Origin: Bacillota bacterium
Lineage (GTDB): Bacteria; Bacillota; Clostridia; Clostridiales; Clostridiaceae
DNA length: 23,897 nt
Assembly (NCBI GenBank): GCA_023424785.1
Contig: JAFADP010000133.1
Location: 1 to 23,897 of the forward strand
Direction of reading: 5' to 3'
Part shown: positions 14,611 to 22,106 of the stretch, piece after piece
Layout: every line of letters starts with the position of its first letter
Position numbering within the stretch: the first letter of the stretch is position 1
Translations under genes and position numbers: made by a program
Notes under the pieces: generated by a model
What the model was told of the DNA's origin: nothing
Database searches by the model: none
The model's input: only the letters and a program-made list of their open reading frames with translations

Positions 14611-15639
14611 ATGCCTATTGATGATAGAAAGATAAAAATTCTTGAAGCCATAATAAATGACTATATAAATACAGGAGAACCTGTAGGTTCAAGAACGTTA
14701 GCAAAGAAGTATAATTTAGGTGTAGGCTCTGCCACAATAAGAAATGAAATGGCAGATTTAGAGGATATGGGATTATTGGAACAGCCTCATACATCTGCTG
14801 GAAGAGTTCCTTCATCTAAGGGATATAGATTATATGTAGACAATTTTATGAAAAAAGATAACTTATCATTAGAAGAAGAGTTACAGATTAAAAAGTACAT
14901 TATTGATACAGCTATGTTAGAGGTAGATAAAATTGTTAAACAAGCAAGTACATTATTATCAGAACTTACTAATTTAACATGTGTAGTTCAAAAACCTTCT
15001 GTTACTCAAAGTTATATAAAATCAGTTCAACTATTAAAGGTTGATGAGCACACTATAGTATCTGTAATAGTTACAGATACAGGAGTTATCAAAAATCATA
15101 GAATTAGAACAGAAAAAATACCTTCTTCAGATGAACTTCAAATTATAAATAACATAATTAATTCCAGATTGGTTAATTTAACAATTGAGGAGATTAATTT
15201 AGAAGTTATAAATAATTTAAAAAAGGATCTTGAAGGGTTTGATGATTTATTTAATGCCATAGTACCAGCTTTATATGAATCTTTAAAAGAAGAAAATAAA
15301 TCCGAAGTATTTATGTCTGGAACAACAAATATATTTAACTATCCTGAGTACAATGATATTGATAATGCAAAGGAGATATTAAACTTACTTTATAATAAAG
15401 ATTGTTTAATTGAACTTATGGAACCAAGTGGAAAGTTATCAGTAAAAATTGGAGAAGAAAACTTTGTTCCAGAAGCTAAGAATTGTAGCGTAATATCTGC
15501 AGAATACTCACTAGGTAATAAATCTATAGGGACTATTGGCTTAATAGGTCCAAGAAGAATTAATTATTCGAGAGTAATAGCTATTATGGCTCAAGTTATG
15601 AAAGAATTAAATGAAATGTTAAGAAATCAAGGCTTATGA
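14611..15639 (+). CDS. hrcA: Heat-inducible transcription repressor HrcA
   Basis: 342 residues, the family norm. The N-terminal winged helix (about 1-75) includes ILEAIINDYINTGEPVGSRTLAKKY and the conserved GSATIRNEMADLEDMGLLEQPHTSAGRVPS. A GAF-like core and an inserted dimerisation domain follow, and the protein ends in the characteristic GLIGPRRINYSRVIAIMAQVM segment. It binds CIRCE as a dimer and needs GroEL to stay active in other Firmicutes. AGAGGTGA lies before the ATG. First gene of hrcA-grpE-dnaK-dnaJ, so the repressor controls its own synthesis. Confidence 0.97.
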   Translation: MPIDDRKIKILEAIINDYINTGEPVGSRTLAKKYNLGVGSATIRNEMADLEDMGLLEQPHTSAGRVPSSKGYRLYVDNFMKKDNLSLEEELQIKKYIIDTAMLEVDKIVKQASTLLSELTNLTCVVQKPSVTQSYIKSVQLLKVDEHTIVSVIVTDTGVIKNHRIRTEKIPSSDELQIINNIINSRLVNLTIEEINLEVINNLKKDLEGFDDLFNAIVPALYESLKEENKSEVFMSGTTNIFNYPEYNDIDNAKEILNLLYNKDCLIELMEPSGKLSVKIGEENFVPEAKNCSVISAEYSLGNKSIGTIGLIGPRRINYSRVIAIMAQVMKELNEMLRNQGL

Positions 15640-15670
15640 TAATTTAAATAATAAAAGGTGGAGGAAAGTA

Positions 15671-16255
15671 ATGGTAGAAGATAAGAAGAATGAAGTTATA
15701 GATGAAACTACTGAGGAAGTAAAAGAAGAAGTTACAGAAGATATAACTCAAGAAAAAGCAGAAGAAAGTCAAGAAGATGCTAAAGAAAAGGATGAGTTAG
15801 AAATGATAAGAAAGAATAAAGAAGAAATCAATAAACTAACAAATGAAGTTCAAACATTAAAAGATAGACTTCTAAGACTAACTGCTGAGTATGATAATTA
15901 CAGAAAGAGAACAGCTAAAGAAAAAGAAGGTATATATGCTGATGCATGTACGGATGTATTAAAAGAAGTATTACCAACTTTAGATAATCTTGAAAGAGCT
16001 TATATAGCAGAAGGAACAGTGGAAGATCTTAAAAAGGGAATAGATATGACAATGAAGGGTCTACAAAGTGCTTTTGAAAAACTTGGAGTTGAAGAAATAT
16101 CTGTAGAAGATGGATTTGATCCAAACCTTCACCAAGCAGTAATGCATATAGAAGATGAAAGTCTTGATAAAAATGTAGTAGCTGAAGTGTTTATGAAAGG
16201 ATATAAAAAAGGAGAAAAAGTAATAAGACACTCAGTTGTAAAAGTTGCTAATTAG
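15671..16255 (+). CDS. grpE: Nucleotide exchange factor GrpE
   Basis: 194 residues. GrpE opens the DnaK nucleotide site to release ADP and substrate. The first 50 or so residues are very acidic and disordered (Glu/Lys/Asp-rich). A long coiled-coil helix follows, then the conserved RLTAEYDNYRKRTAKEKEG segment, and the beta-wing domain from about residue 130 with HQAVMHIEDESLDKNVVAEVF and the terminal GYKKGEKVIRHSVVKV. A strong GGTGGAGGAAAG precedes the ATG. It lies 31 bases after hrcA and 78 bases before dnaK, with no hairpin on either side. Confidence 0.97.
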   Translation: MVEDKKNEVIDETTEEVKEEVTEDITQEKAEESQEDAKEKDELEMIRKNKEEINKLTNEVQTLKDRLLRLTAEYDNYRKRTAKEKEGIYADACTDVLKEVLPTLDNLERAYIAEGTVEDLKKGIDMTMKGLQSAFEKLGVEEISVEDGFDPNLHQAVMHIEDESLDKNVVAEVFMKGYKKGEKVIRHSVVKVAN

Positions 16256-16333
16256 TTTTAAAAGTTAAAATAAATATTAATAAATAATATTAAGAAATAA
16301 AATAGAGTTTATCTATATTGGGAGGAATATATT

Positions 16334-18163
16334 ATGAGTAAAATTATAGGAATCGACTTAGGTACAACAAATTCATGTGTAGCAGTTATGGAAGGTGGGG
16401 AACCAGTAGTTATAGCTAACTCAGAAGGTTCAAGAACTACTCCATCAGTAGTATCTTTCCAAGCTGACGGTGGAAGACTAGTAGGTCAAGTTGCTAAAAG
16501 ACAAGCGATAACAAATCCAGATAAAACAATAATTTCAATAAAGAGAGAAATGGGAACTAACCATAAAACTAAAATAGATGATAAAGAATATTCACCACAA
16601 GAAATTTCAGCAATGATTCTTCAAAAAATAAAAGCTGATGCTGAAGCTTATTTAGGTGAACCTGTAACTCAAGCAGTTATAACTGTTCCAGCATACTTTA
16701 ACGATGCTGAAAGACAAGCAACAAAGGATGCAGGAAAGATAGCAGGATTAGAAGTTTTAAGAATTATAAACGAACCAACTGCTGCATCATTAGCATATGG
16801 ATTAGACAAAACTGATCACAATGAAAAGATTTTAGTTTACGATTTAGGTGGTGGTACATTTGATGTATCTATACTTGAATTAGGTGATGGAGTATTTGAA
16901 GTTTTATCTACAAATGGAGATACAAGACTTGGTGGAGATGACTTCGATAACAAGATCATGGATTACATTGCAGATACTTTCAAGGCTGAAAATGGAATAG
17001 ATTTAAGAACTGATAAGATGGCTCTTCAAAGATTAAAGGAAGCTGCTGAAAAAGCTAAGATAGAATTATCTTCATCAACTCAAACAAATATTAACTTACC
17101 ATTCATCACAGCTGATGCAAATGGTCCAAAGCATATAGATTTAAATTTAACAAGAGCTAAATTCAATGAATTAACTCATGATTTAGTAGAAAGATCAATT
17201 ACTCCAATGAAGAAAGCATTACAAGATGCAGATTTATCAATTGGTCAAATAGATAAAGTAATATTAGTAGGTGGTTCAACTAGAATACCAGCAGTTCAAG
17301 AAGCAGTTAAGAACTTTACTGGAAAAGAACCTTCAAAGGGAGTTAACCCAGATGAGTGTGTTGCAATTGGTGCAGCAATTCAAGCAGGTGTATTAACTGG
17401 AGAAGTTAAGGATGTATTATTACTTGATGTTACTCCATTAACATTAGGAATTGAAACAGCTGGTGGTATATCAACTCCATTAATAGAAAGAAATACAACT
17501 ATACCAACTAGAAAGAGCCAAATATTCTCAACTTATGCTGATAATCAAACATCAGTTGAAATAAATGTTCTTCAAGGTGAAAGACAAATGGCTGTAGATA
17601 ACAAGAGCCTTGGTAGATTTAATCTTTCAGGAATAGCTCCAGCTCCAAGAGGAATTCCTCAAATAGAAGTTACTTTTGATATAGATGCTAATGGTATTGT
17701 TAAGGTATCTGCATTAGATAAGGGAACAGGTAAGGAAGCTAATATTACAATAACAGCTTCAACTAACTTAACTGATGAAGAAGTAGATAAGGCTGTTAAA
17801 GAAGCAGAAAGATTTGCAGAAGAAGATAAGAAGAGAAAAGAAAAAATAGAAGTTCATAATAATGCTGATCAAACAATTTACCAACTTGAAAAGACTTTAA
17901 ATGAACTTGGTGATAAAGTTGATGCTGCTGATAAGTCAAATATAGAAGCTAAAATAGAAGAACTTAAGAAGATTAAGGATTCTGATGATATAGAAGCTAT
18001 AAAGAAAGCTATGGAAGAAGCAAATCAAGCATTCTATGCAGTATCTTCTAAAATGTATCAACAAGCAGGAGTAGATCCAAATAATATGGGAGCTCAAGAA
18101 GGAGCACAACCACAAGATGATAATGTTGTAGATGCAGATTTTAAGGTTCATGACGATAAATAA
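16334..18163 (+). CDS. dnaK: Molecular chaperone DnaK (Hsp70)
   Basis: 609 residues, typical of Gram-positive DnaK, which is shorter than the proteobacterial form because it lacks a 24-residue stretch in the nucleotide-binding domain. Hsp70 signatures are all present: IGIDLGTTNS at the N-terminus, VYDLGGGTFDVSIL near residue 170, and VILVGGSTRIPAVQEAV near 310. The substrate-binding domain begins near 380 after the DVTPLTLGIE linker. The C-terminal lid ends in a short Gln/Asn-rich tail and DADFKVHDDK. GGGAGGAA lies before the ATG. The codon choice here is more C-ending than in its neighbours, as expected for a highly expressed gene. A hairpin lies downstream before dnaJ. Confidence 0.98.
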   Translation: MSKIIGIDLGTTNSCVAVMEGGEPVVIANSEGSRTTPSVVSFQADGGRLVGQVAKRQAITNPDKTIISIKREMGTNHKTKIDDKEYSPQEISAMILQKIKADAEAYLGEPVTQAVITVPAYFNDAERQATKDAGKIAGLEVLRIINEPTAASLAYGLDKTDHNEKILVYDLGGGTFDVSILELGDGVFEVLSTNGDTRLGGDDFDNKIMDYIADTFKAENGIDLRTDKMALQRLKEAAEKAKIELSSSTQTNINLPFITADANGPKHIDLNLTRAKFNELTHDLVERSITPMKKALQDADLSIGQIDKVILVGGSTRIPAVQEAVKNFTGKEPSKGVNPDECVAIGAAIQAGVLTGEVKDVLLLDVTPLTLGIETAGGISTPLIERNTTIPTRKSQIFSTYADNQTSVEINVLQGERQMAVDNKSLGRFNLSGIAPAPRGIPQIEVTFDIDANGIVKVSALDKGTGKEANITITASTNLTDEEVDKAVKEAERFAEEDKKRKEKIEVHNNADQTIYQLEKTLNELGDKVDAADKSNIEAKIEELKKIKDSDDIEAIKKAMEEANQAFYAVSSKMYQQAGVDPNNMGAQEGAQPQDDNVVDADFKVHDDK

Positions 18164-18197
18164 TTTGCACTAACTGCATATAACCTTATATAATATT

Positions 18198-18227
18198 AAA
18201 GGGAAGACATTAGTCGTCTTCCCTTTT
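18198..18227 (+). terminator. Hairpin between dnaK and dnaJ
   Basis: AAAGGGAAGAC (18198-18208) pairs perfectly over 11 bases with GTCTTCCCTTT (18216-18226), followed by a short T run and C. It looks like a partial terminator that would lower dnaJ relative to dnaK, or protect the 3' end of a shorter hrcA-grpE-dnaK message. No separate promoter is evident before dnaJ. Confidence 0.65.
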
Positions 18228-18259
18228 CTAAAGTAAAAAATACTAGGTGGTGAAAATAG

Positions 18260-19390
18260 ATGGCAAATAAGGACTATTATGAAGTACTAGGACTTCAAAA
18301 GGGTGCTAGTGATGATGAGATAAAAAGAGCCTTTAGAAAATTAGCTGTAAAATATCATCCTGATAAGAATAAAGGTAATAAGGAAGCAGAAGATAAGTTT
18401 AAGGAAATAAATGAAGCTTATCAAGTTTTATCAGATCCTGAAAAGAAAGCTAATTATGATAGATTTGGAACAGCTGAACCAGGTGGATTTGGTGGTGCTG
18501 GAGGATTTAGTGGAGACTTTAGCGGCTTTGGTGGTTTTGAAGATATATTTAGTGATATATTTGGTGGAGGAAGAAGTTCTTCTACAAGAAGAAATGGACC
18601 AACTAAAGGTGAAGATATAGAATATACATTAAACTTAACATTTGAAGAGGCAGTGTTCGGAGCTGAAAAACAATTCTCTATTTCAAGAACTGAAGCTTGT
18701 GGTGATTGTAATGGATCAGGAGCTGAAAAGGGAACACAATTAAAAACTTGTCCTAAGTGTAATGGAGCAGGTCAAATAAATATGCAAACACAAAGTTTAT
18801 TTGGTGTATCTATAAGAACTGTTACATGTGATCAATGTAGTGGAAAAGGAAAAGTTGCAGAAACTCCATGTCATACATGTAAAGGTAAGGGAGTAGTTAG
18901 AAAGAATAGAAAGATAACTGTAAATGTCCCAGCTGGAGTTGATACAGACAGATATATGACACTAAGAGGACAAGGTAACCATGGAAAGAATGGTGGACCA
19001 GCGGGAGATTTACATGTAATATTTAGAGTTGCACCTTCTAAACAATTTGTAAGAAAGGGTAATGACATACATGTAGAAGCACATATTTCTATGGGGAAAG
19101 CAGCTATGGGAACAGAGCTTAAGGTTCCAACTATAGATGGAGAAGTAATATACAATGTTCCAGCAGGAACTCAATCAGGAACAGTCTTTAGATTAAGAGG
19201 TAAAGGTGTTACAATACTTAATTCTAAGAATAGAGGAGATCAATATGTTAAGGTAATTGTTGATATTCCTAAGAATTTAAATGAAAAGCAAAAAGAAGCT
19301 TTAGCAGAGTTCATGAGAGCTTGTGGAGAAGATGTTGAAGGTGTTAAGCCACATAAGAAACCATTCTCTGACTTATTTAATAAAAAATAA
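18260..19390 (+). CDS. dnaJ: Molecular chaperone DnaJ (Hsp40)
   Basis: 376 residues with the complete class A DnaJ layout. The J domain covers residues 1-70 with the HPD tripeptide at 33-35, which stimulates the DnaK ATPase. A Gly/Phe-rich linker spans about 75-115. A zinc-binding region follows with four CxxCxGxG-type repeats (CGDCNGSG, CPKCNGAG, CDQCSGKG, CHTCKGKG). C-terminal substrate-binding barrels begin at VNVPAGVDTDRYM. GGTGGTGAAAATAG precedes the ATG. It closes the HrcA-regulated operon. A terminator follows directly, so prmA, which follows dnaJ in many clostridia, is not adjacent here. Confidence 0.98.
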   Translation: MANKDYYEVLGLQKGASDDEIKRAFRKLAVKYHPDKNKGNKEAEDKFKEINEAYQVLSDPEKKANYDRFGTAEPGGFGGAGGFSGDFSGFGGFEDIFSDIFGGGRSSSTRRNGPTKGEDIEYTLNLTFEEAVFGAEKQFSISRTEACGDCNGSGAEKGTQLKTCPKCNGAGQINMQTQSLFGVSIRTVTCDQCSGKGKVAETPCHTCKGKGVVRKNRKITVNVPAGVDTDRYMTLRGQGNHGKNGGPAGDLHVIFRVAPSKQFVRKGNDIHVEAHISMGKAAMGTELKVPTIDGEVIYNVPAGTQSGTVFRLRGKGVTILNSKNRGDQYVKVIVDIPKNLNEKQKEALAEFMRACGEDVEGVKPHKKPFSDLFNKK

Positions 19391-19416
19391 GAATAGTATA
19401 TAGATATAATAAGTAT

Positions 19417-19448
19417 AAAGGTGTACACTTAATTGTGTACATCTTTTT
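19417..19448 (+). terminator. Terminator after dnaJ
   Basis: AAAGGTGTACAC (19417-19428) pairs with GTGTACATCTTT (19435-19446), with one G-T pair and a TTAATT loop, and runs into five T residues. It ends the chaperone operon. Confidence 0.85.
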
Positions 19449-19489
19449 ATATATATTTATTTAATTAGATGAGAAATGGGGGAAATGGT

Positions 19490-20296
19490 TTGGAAGAGTA
19501 TTTTTATGAGAATTATATAAGAAAACCAAAGAAGTTTATTCTTTTATCTATATTTTTTATTATTACAACATTTATAACATTTATATCTGTTGCATATTAT
19601 TCTATTGAAATATTTAAAAGAGAAGATTTTTTATTAAATTCTATTTTGGGAAGTATTTTTATACTATTTATATTAATATGTGAGTTTATATTAATGTATT
19701 TTATTAGCATAAAAGATATAAGTAATACAAAAATAACTTTAACAGATAAATGTATTATTTATGAAGATAGAAAAAGAAAAATCAATATAATGTATAGAAA
19801 TATTAATGAAGTGAAGTTAATTAATAAAAAGTACAGAAGCTCTATAATAAAAATATGTAGCAATAAAGATGAAATAATAATATTAAGTAATTTATATAAT
19901 ATAGATAAATTTATCATAAGTCTAAATAAAAAATTAAATAATGAAAGAATAGATGGTTTAAAGTTTAATAATACTTATAAAAGCATATTTGATAAAGTTT
20001 TATTTGTAATTTCAAATAATGTTAATCTAATAGTAATAATGTGGATTATAAATATGATTTTAGTATTTCTCTCATCTTATATAGTGAATGGAAAAATCAA
20101 TAGTTTTTTAGTTGCATTTTTAGTATATATATATCCATTTATTATTATATTATTATCTGAACTTATTTTAAAAAGTAAAATTAATAACAGTAAGTGGTTA
20201 AGGGGTAGAAGTTTTATATATAAAACTATAAGTGTGATAATAGTTACTATAATAATTATGTTAATTACATTCATAAAAGCCTCAAGTAATATATAA
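19490..20296 (+). CDS. Five-TM membrane protein with a bacterial PH-like domain
   Basis: About 268 residues of a protein I cannot assign to a named gene. Two hydrophobic helices (about 15-38 and 49-72) are followed by a soluble segment (about 79-153) rich in short beta strands, with KITLTDKCIIYED, NIMYRNINEVKLINKK, IIKICSNKDEIIILS and a closing helix. That pattern is typical of bacterial PH (bPH/YcxB-like) domains. Three more helices follow (about 171-196, 203-225, 241-262). Such proteins are usually of unknown role. The frame opens at ATG 19469, which has no SD. GGGGGA (19478-19483) is spaced for the TTG at 19490, so I prefer TTG with moderate confidence. Flanked by terminators, so probably monocistronic; convergent with the Met/Asn-rich gene. 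Confidence 0.6.
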   Translation: MEEYFYENYIRKPKKFILLSIFFIITTFITFISVAYYSIEIFKREDFLLNSILGSIFILFILICEFILMYFISIKDISNTKITLTDKCIIYEDRKRKINIMYRNINEVKLINKKYRSSIIKICSNKDEIIILSNLYNIDKFIISLNKKLNNERIDGLKFNNTYKSIFDKVLFVISNNVNLIVIMWIINMILVFLSSYIVNGKINSFLVAFLVYIYPFIIILLSELILKSKINNSKWLRGRSFIYKTISVIIVTIIIMLITFIKASSNI

Positions 20297-20318
20297 ATAT
20301 ACTTGAGGCTTTTATGAA
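20270..20318. terminator. Bidirectional terminator overlapping the end of the membrane-protein gene
   Basis: A perfect 19-bp stem pairs 20270-20288 with 20300-20318. The left arm lies inside the last codons and the stop is in the loop. The AAAA/TTTT tracts within the arms suit termination in both directions for the convergent genes. Confidence 0.75.
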
Positions 20319-20339
20319 TAATAAAAAACCCTATATAAA

Positions 20340-20777
20340 TTATCTTTTTTTAGAACGAGAATGTCTTGATGATCTCTGGTTAGAATTATTAAATTGATTC
20401 ATTCCCATATTCATGTTTGGATTCATTCCCATATTCATGTTCATATTTGGATTCATATTCATACCATTTGGGTTATTATTTCCACCCATCATATTTTGTA
20501 ACATTCCCATAATAGGGTTCATATTATTATTCATTGAATTATTGTTATCATTATTCATTGGTTGTTGATTAAACATACTCATAAGTGGATTGTTATTCAT
20601 ATTGTTTTGAGGACTTCCACCCATCATATTTTGTAACATGTTCATAAGGGGATTATTATTCATATTGTTCATGTTATTCATATTATTACCCATAAACATA
20701 TTCATAAGAGGGTTGCCGCCCATATTATTTCCCATTCCACCCATCATCATGTTTAGTAACATTAAAAGAGGATTCAT
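20340..20777 (-). CDS. Met/Asn-rich low-complexity repeat protein, unknown function
   Basis: 145 residues, of which I count about 36 Met and 49 Asn, with Gly and Pro making up much of the rest. Repeating units are visible: NPLLML, NPLMNM, NPLMSM and NPIMGML, two followed by LQNMMGG. After these comes a run of NPNMNM/MGM units, then a basic tail QRSSRHSRSKKR. There is no signal peptide, no long hydrophobic helix, and almost no charge before the tail. AAAGGTGAG lies at the right distance before the ATG, and codon use matches the neighbours, so translation is plausible. Function is unknown. Met-rich repeats could bind copper or scavenge oxidants, and Asn-rich repeats occur in spore surface proteins; both are guesses. 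No clear promoter is seen. Confidence 0.65.
   Translation of the reverse strand: MNPLLMLLNMMMGGMGNNMGGNPLMNMFMGNNMNNMNNMNNNPLMNMLQNMMGGSPQNNMNNNPLMSMFNQQPMNNDNNNSMNNNMNPIMGMLQNMMGGNNNPNGMNMNPNMNMNMGMNPNMNMGMNQFNNSNQRSSRHSRSKKR
20480..20639 (-). repeat. Exact 25-bp direct repeat inside the Met/Asn-rich gene
   Basis: TTCCACCCATCATATTTTGTAACAT-type sequence (+ strand) occurs identically at 20480-20504 and 20615-20639, 135 bases apart. A diverged third copy lies near 20731-20762. It encodes the repeated (M)LQNMMGG unit and points to growth of the gene by internal duplication. Confidence 0.8.
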
Positions 20778-20866
20778 AAACTCACCTTTATAAAGTGCTA
20801 TTCATAATATAATATTTTTTTTTATATAATTTGATACAATAATTATATTTACAAAATAGTTATTTC

Positions 20867-20895
20867 TTTACAAAAGAGAATGAAAGGGATATAAT
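20867..20895 (+). promoter_or_regulatory. SigA promoter of the thi operon
   Basis: TTTACA (20867-20872), a 17-base spacer and a perfect TATAAT (20890-20895). Transcription would begin near 20903, just before the riboswitch aptamer. Confidence 0.85.
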
Positions 20896-20916
20896 GGATT
20901 TGTAGTTAAAATATAT

Positions 20917-21012
20917 AGGCTAGGGGTACCAACTAGGAGTTGGTTGAGAGATATTCTGTTAGAATTGAGACTCTTGAACCTGATATGGTTAATACCATCG
21001 TAGGGAAGCAAT
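20917..21012 (+). promoter_or_regulatory. TPP riboswitch aptamer (THI element)
   Basis: The conserved thi-box blocks appear in order: GGGGTACC, then GGTTGAGAG (consensus GGCTGAGA, with T for C), CTCTTGAACCTGATATGG, and TAATACCATCGTAGGGAAGC. Helices P2/P3 and P4/P5 can be drawn between them. P1 is short (GCT/AGC). It binds thiamine pyrophosphate and switches off the downstream thiSFGH genes, which supports the assignment. Confidence 0.97.
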
Positions 21013-21034
21013 AAATTATTATTTATGATATTTT

Positions 21035-21063
21035 AAGACTTGTCTATGTGGCAAGTCTTTTTT
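21035..21063 (+). terminator. Expression-platform terminator of the TPP riboswitch
   Basis: AAGACTTG (21035-21042) pairs with CAAGTCTT (21052-21059) and runs into six T residues (21058-21063). It sits between aptamer and thiS, so TPP binding would favour termination. GGAAGCAA at the aptamer end (21004-21011) is complementary to TTGCTTCC just after the T run (21062-21069). Confidence 0.85.
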
Positions 21064-21096
21064 GCTTCCATATTTATTTGTAAAGAGGGTGAATTT

Positions 21097-21291
21097 ATGA
21101 AGATTAATGGAAGAAAAATGAATTTTTCAAAGTCTATTACTATAGCTAATTTATTACTTAATTTAAATATAAGCATAGAAAAAGTTGTAGTAGAGGTAGA
21201 TGGTGAAATAATTTCTAGAGATGAGTTTAATTCTTTTATTCTTAATGAAAATAACTCAATTGAAGTCATAAGCTTTGTAGGAGGGGGCTAG
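21097..21291 (+). CDS. thiS: Sulfur carrier protein ThiS
   Basis: 64 residues, the normal ThiS size, with a beta-grasp (ubiquitin-like) fold and the essential C-terminal Gly-Gly (IEVISFVGGG). ThiF adenylates this glycine, which is then converted to a thiocarboxylate, the sulfur donor for thiazole synthesis by ThiG. The frame is open back to 21040 through the riboswitch terminator, but AGAGGGTGA (21083-21092 region) and normal protein length fix the start at ATG 21097. First gene of thiS-thiF-thiG-thiH, two bases before the thiF start, so translation is probably coupled. Confidence 0.95.
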   Translation: MKINGRKMNFSKSITIANLLLNLNISIEKVVVEVDGEIISRDEFNSFILNENNSIEVISFVGGG

Positions 21292-21293
21292 TT

Positions 21294-22097
21294 TTGTTTA
21301 TTTATATTAATGAAAAAAAGCAAACAACAAGTAGTAAAACTATATTTGAAATTAAAGATGAGTTTAAGAAAAATGCTGATGTATTAATATTAAATGGATT
21401 TCCAGTTAAAAATAATATAGGGGTAAAAGAAGGAGATAGAATTACTCTTATAAAGAAAGGGGAGATCCCTAAGGAAGAAGAATTAGAATCTTTAATGATA
21501 AGCAGACATACTCCTGGGGTTCATAGTAAGTTAAAAGAAGGAAAAGTAGCTATAGCTGGTGTAGGAGGTCTTGGATCAAATGTAGCAATCTCATTAGCTA
21601 GAGTTGGAGTGGGATTTTTAAAACTCATTGATTTTGATGTAGTTGAACCAAGTAATCTTAACAGGCAGCAATATTATATAAAGCATATAGGAATGAAAAA
21701 AGTTGAGGCATTAAAAGGGATTATTAATAATATTAATCCCTTTATTAAAGTTGAGATAATTGATAGAAAGGTTGAAAAAGATAATATTAAAGAGTTATTT
21801 AAAGATGTAGATATAGTTGTAGAAGCTTTTGACAGTGCAGAATATAAAGCTATGTTAGCAAATGAAATATTAACATCTTTTAAGGATAAAAAAATAGTGT
21901 CTGGATCTGGTATGGCCGGATTTTATTCAAATAACATAATTAAAACTAAAAAAATAAATAATAGATTATATATGTGTGGAGATTTTATAAATGAAGCAAA
22001 AGTTAATGAAGGTCTTATGGCTCCTAGAGTTGCTATAGTAGCAAATCATGAGGCAAATACTGTAGTTAGACTTTTATTAAATGAAGAAGAAGTTTAG
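21294..22097 (+). CDS. thiF: ThiS adenylyltransferase ThiF with N-terminal ThiS-like domain
   Basis: About 267 residues. E1-like enzyme that activates ThiS with ATP. The nucleotide-binding motif GVGGLGS is at residues 89-95, followed by the LIDFDVVEPSNLNRQQY segment with the conserved Asp and Arg124 of the E1 family. The first 60 residues form an extra beta-grasp-like domain (ILNGFPVKNNIGVKEGDRI) resembling ThiS but with no terminal Gly-Gly. Only one Cys is present (LYMCGD), so the CxxC zinc site of E. coli ThiF is missing. Translation starts at TTG 21294, five bases after GGAGGGGGC, which lies in the end of thiS. The thiG SD overlaps its stop codon. This matches the short clostridial ThiF type. 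Confidence 0.93.
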   Translation: MFIYINEKKQTTSSKTIFEIKDEFKKNADVLILNGFPVKNNIGVKEGDRITLIKKGEIPKEEELESLMISRHTPGVHSKLKEGKVAIAGVGGLGSNVAISLARVGVGFLKLIDFDVVEPSNLNRQQYYIKHIGMKKVEALKGIINNINPFIKVEIIDRKVEKDNIKELFKDVDIVVEAFDSAEYKAMLANEILTSFKDKKIVSGSGMAGFYSNNIIKTKKINNRLYMCGDFINEAKVNEGLMAPRVAIVANHEANTVVRLLLNEEEV

Positions 22098-22106
22098 GAG
22101 GAAATG

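Noticed and set aside
18411..18620. 69-codon frame on the + strand within dnaJ
   Set aside because: Out-of-frame reading of the Gly/Phe-rich region of dnaJ, with no SD.
18871..19155. 94-codon open frame on the minus strand
   Set aside because: Antisense to the zinc-finger and barrel region of dnaJ, with no independent evidence.
20340..20777. Idea that the Met/Asn-rich region is a noncoding tandem repeat
   Set aside because: The frame is open for 145 codons with an SD at the correct distance, and the repeat units keep the reading frame, so a coding gene is more likely.
21040..21096. N-terminal extension of thiS into the riboswitch terminator
   Set aside because: It would make the hairpin coding and lengthen ThiS beyond its family size; the SD fits the ATG at 21097.
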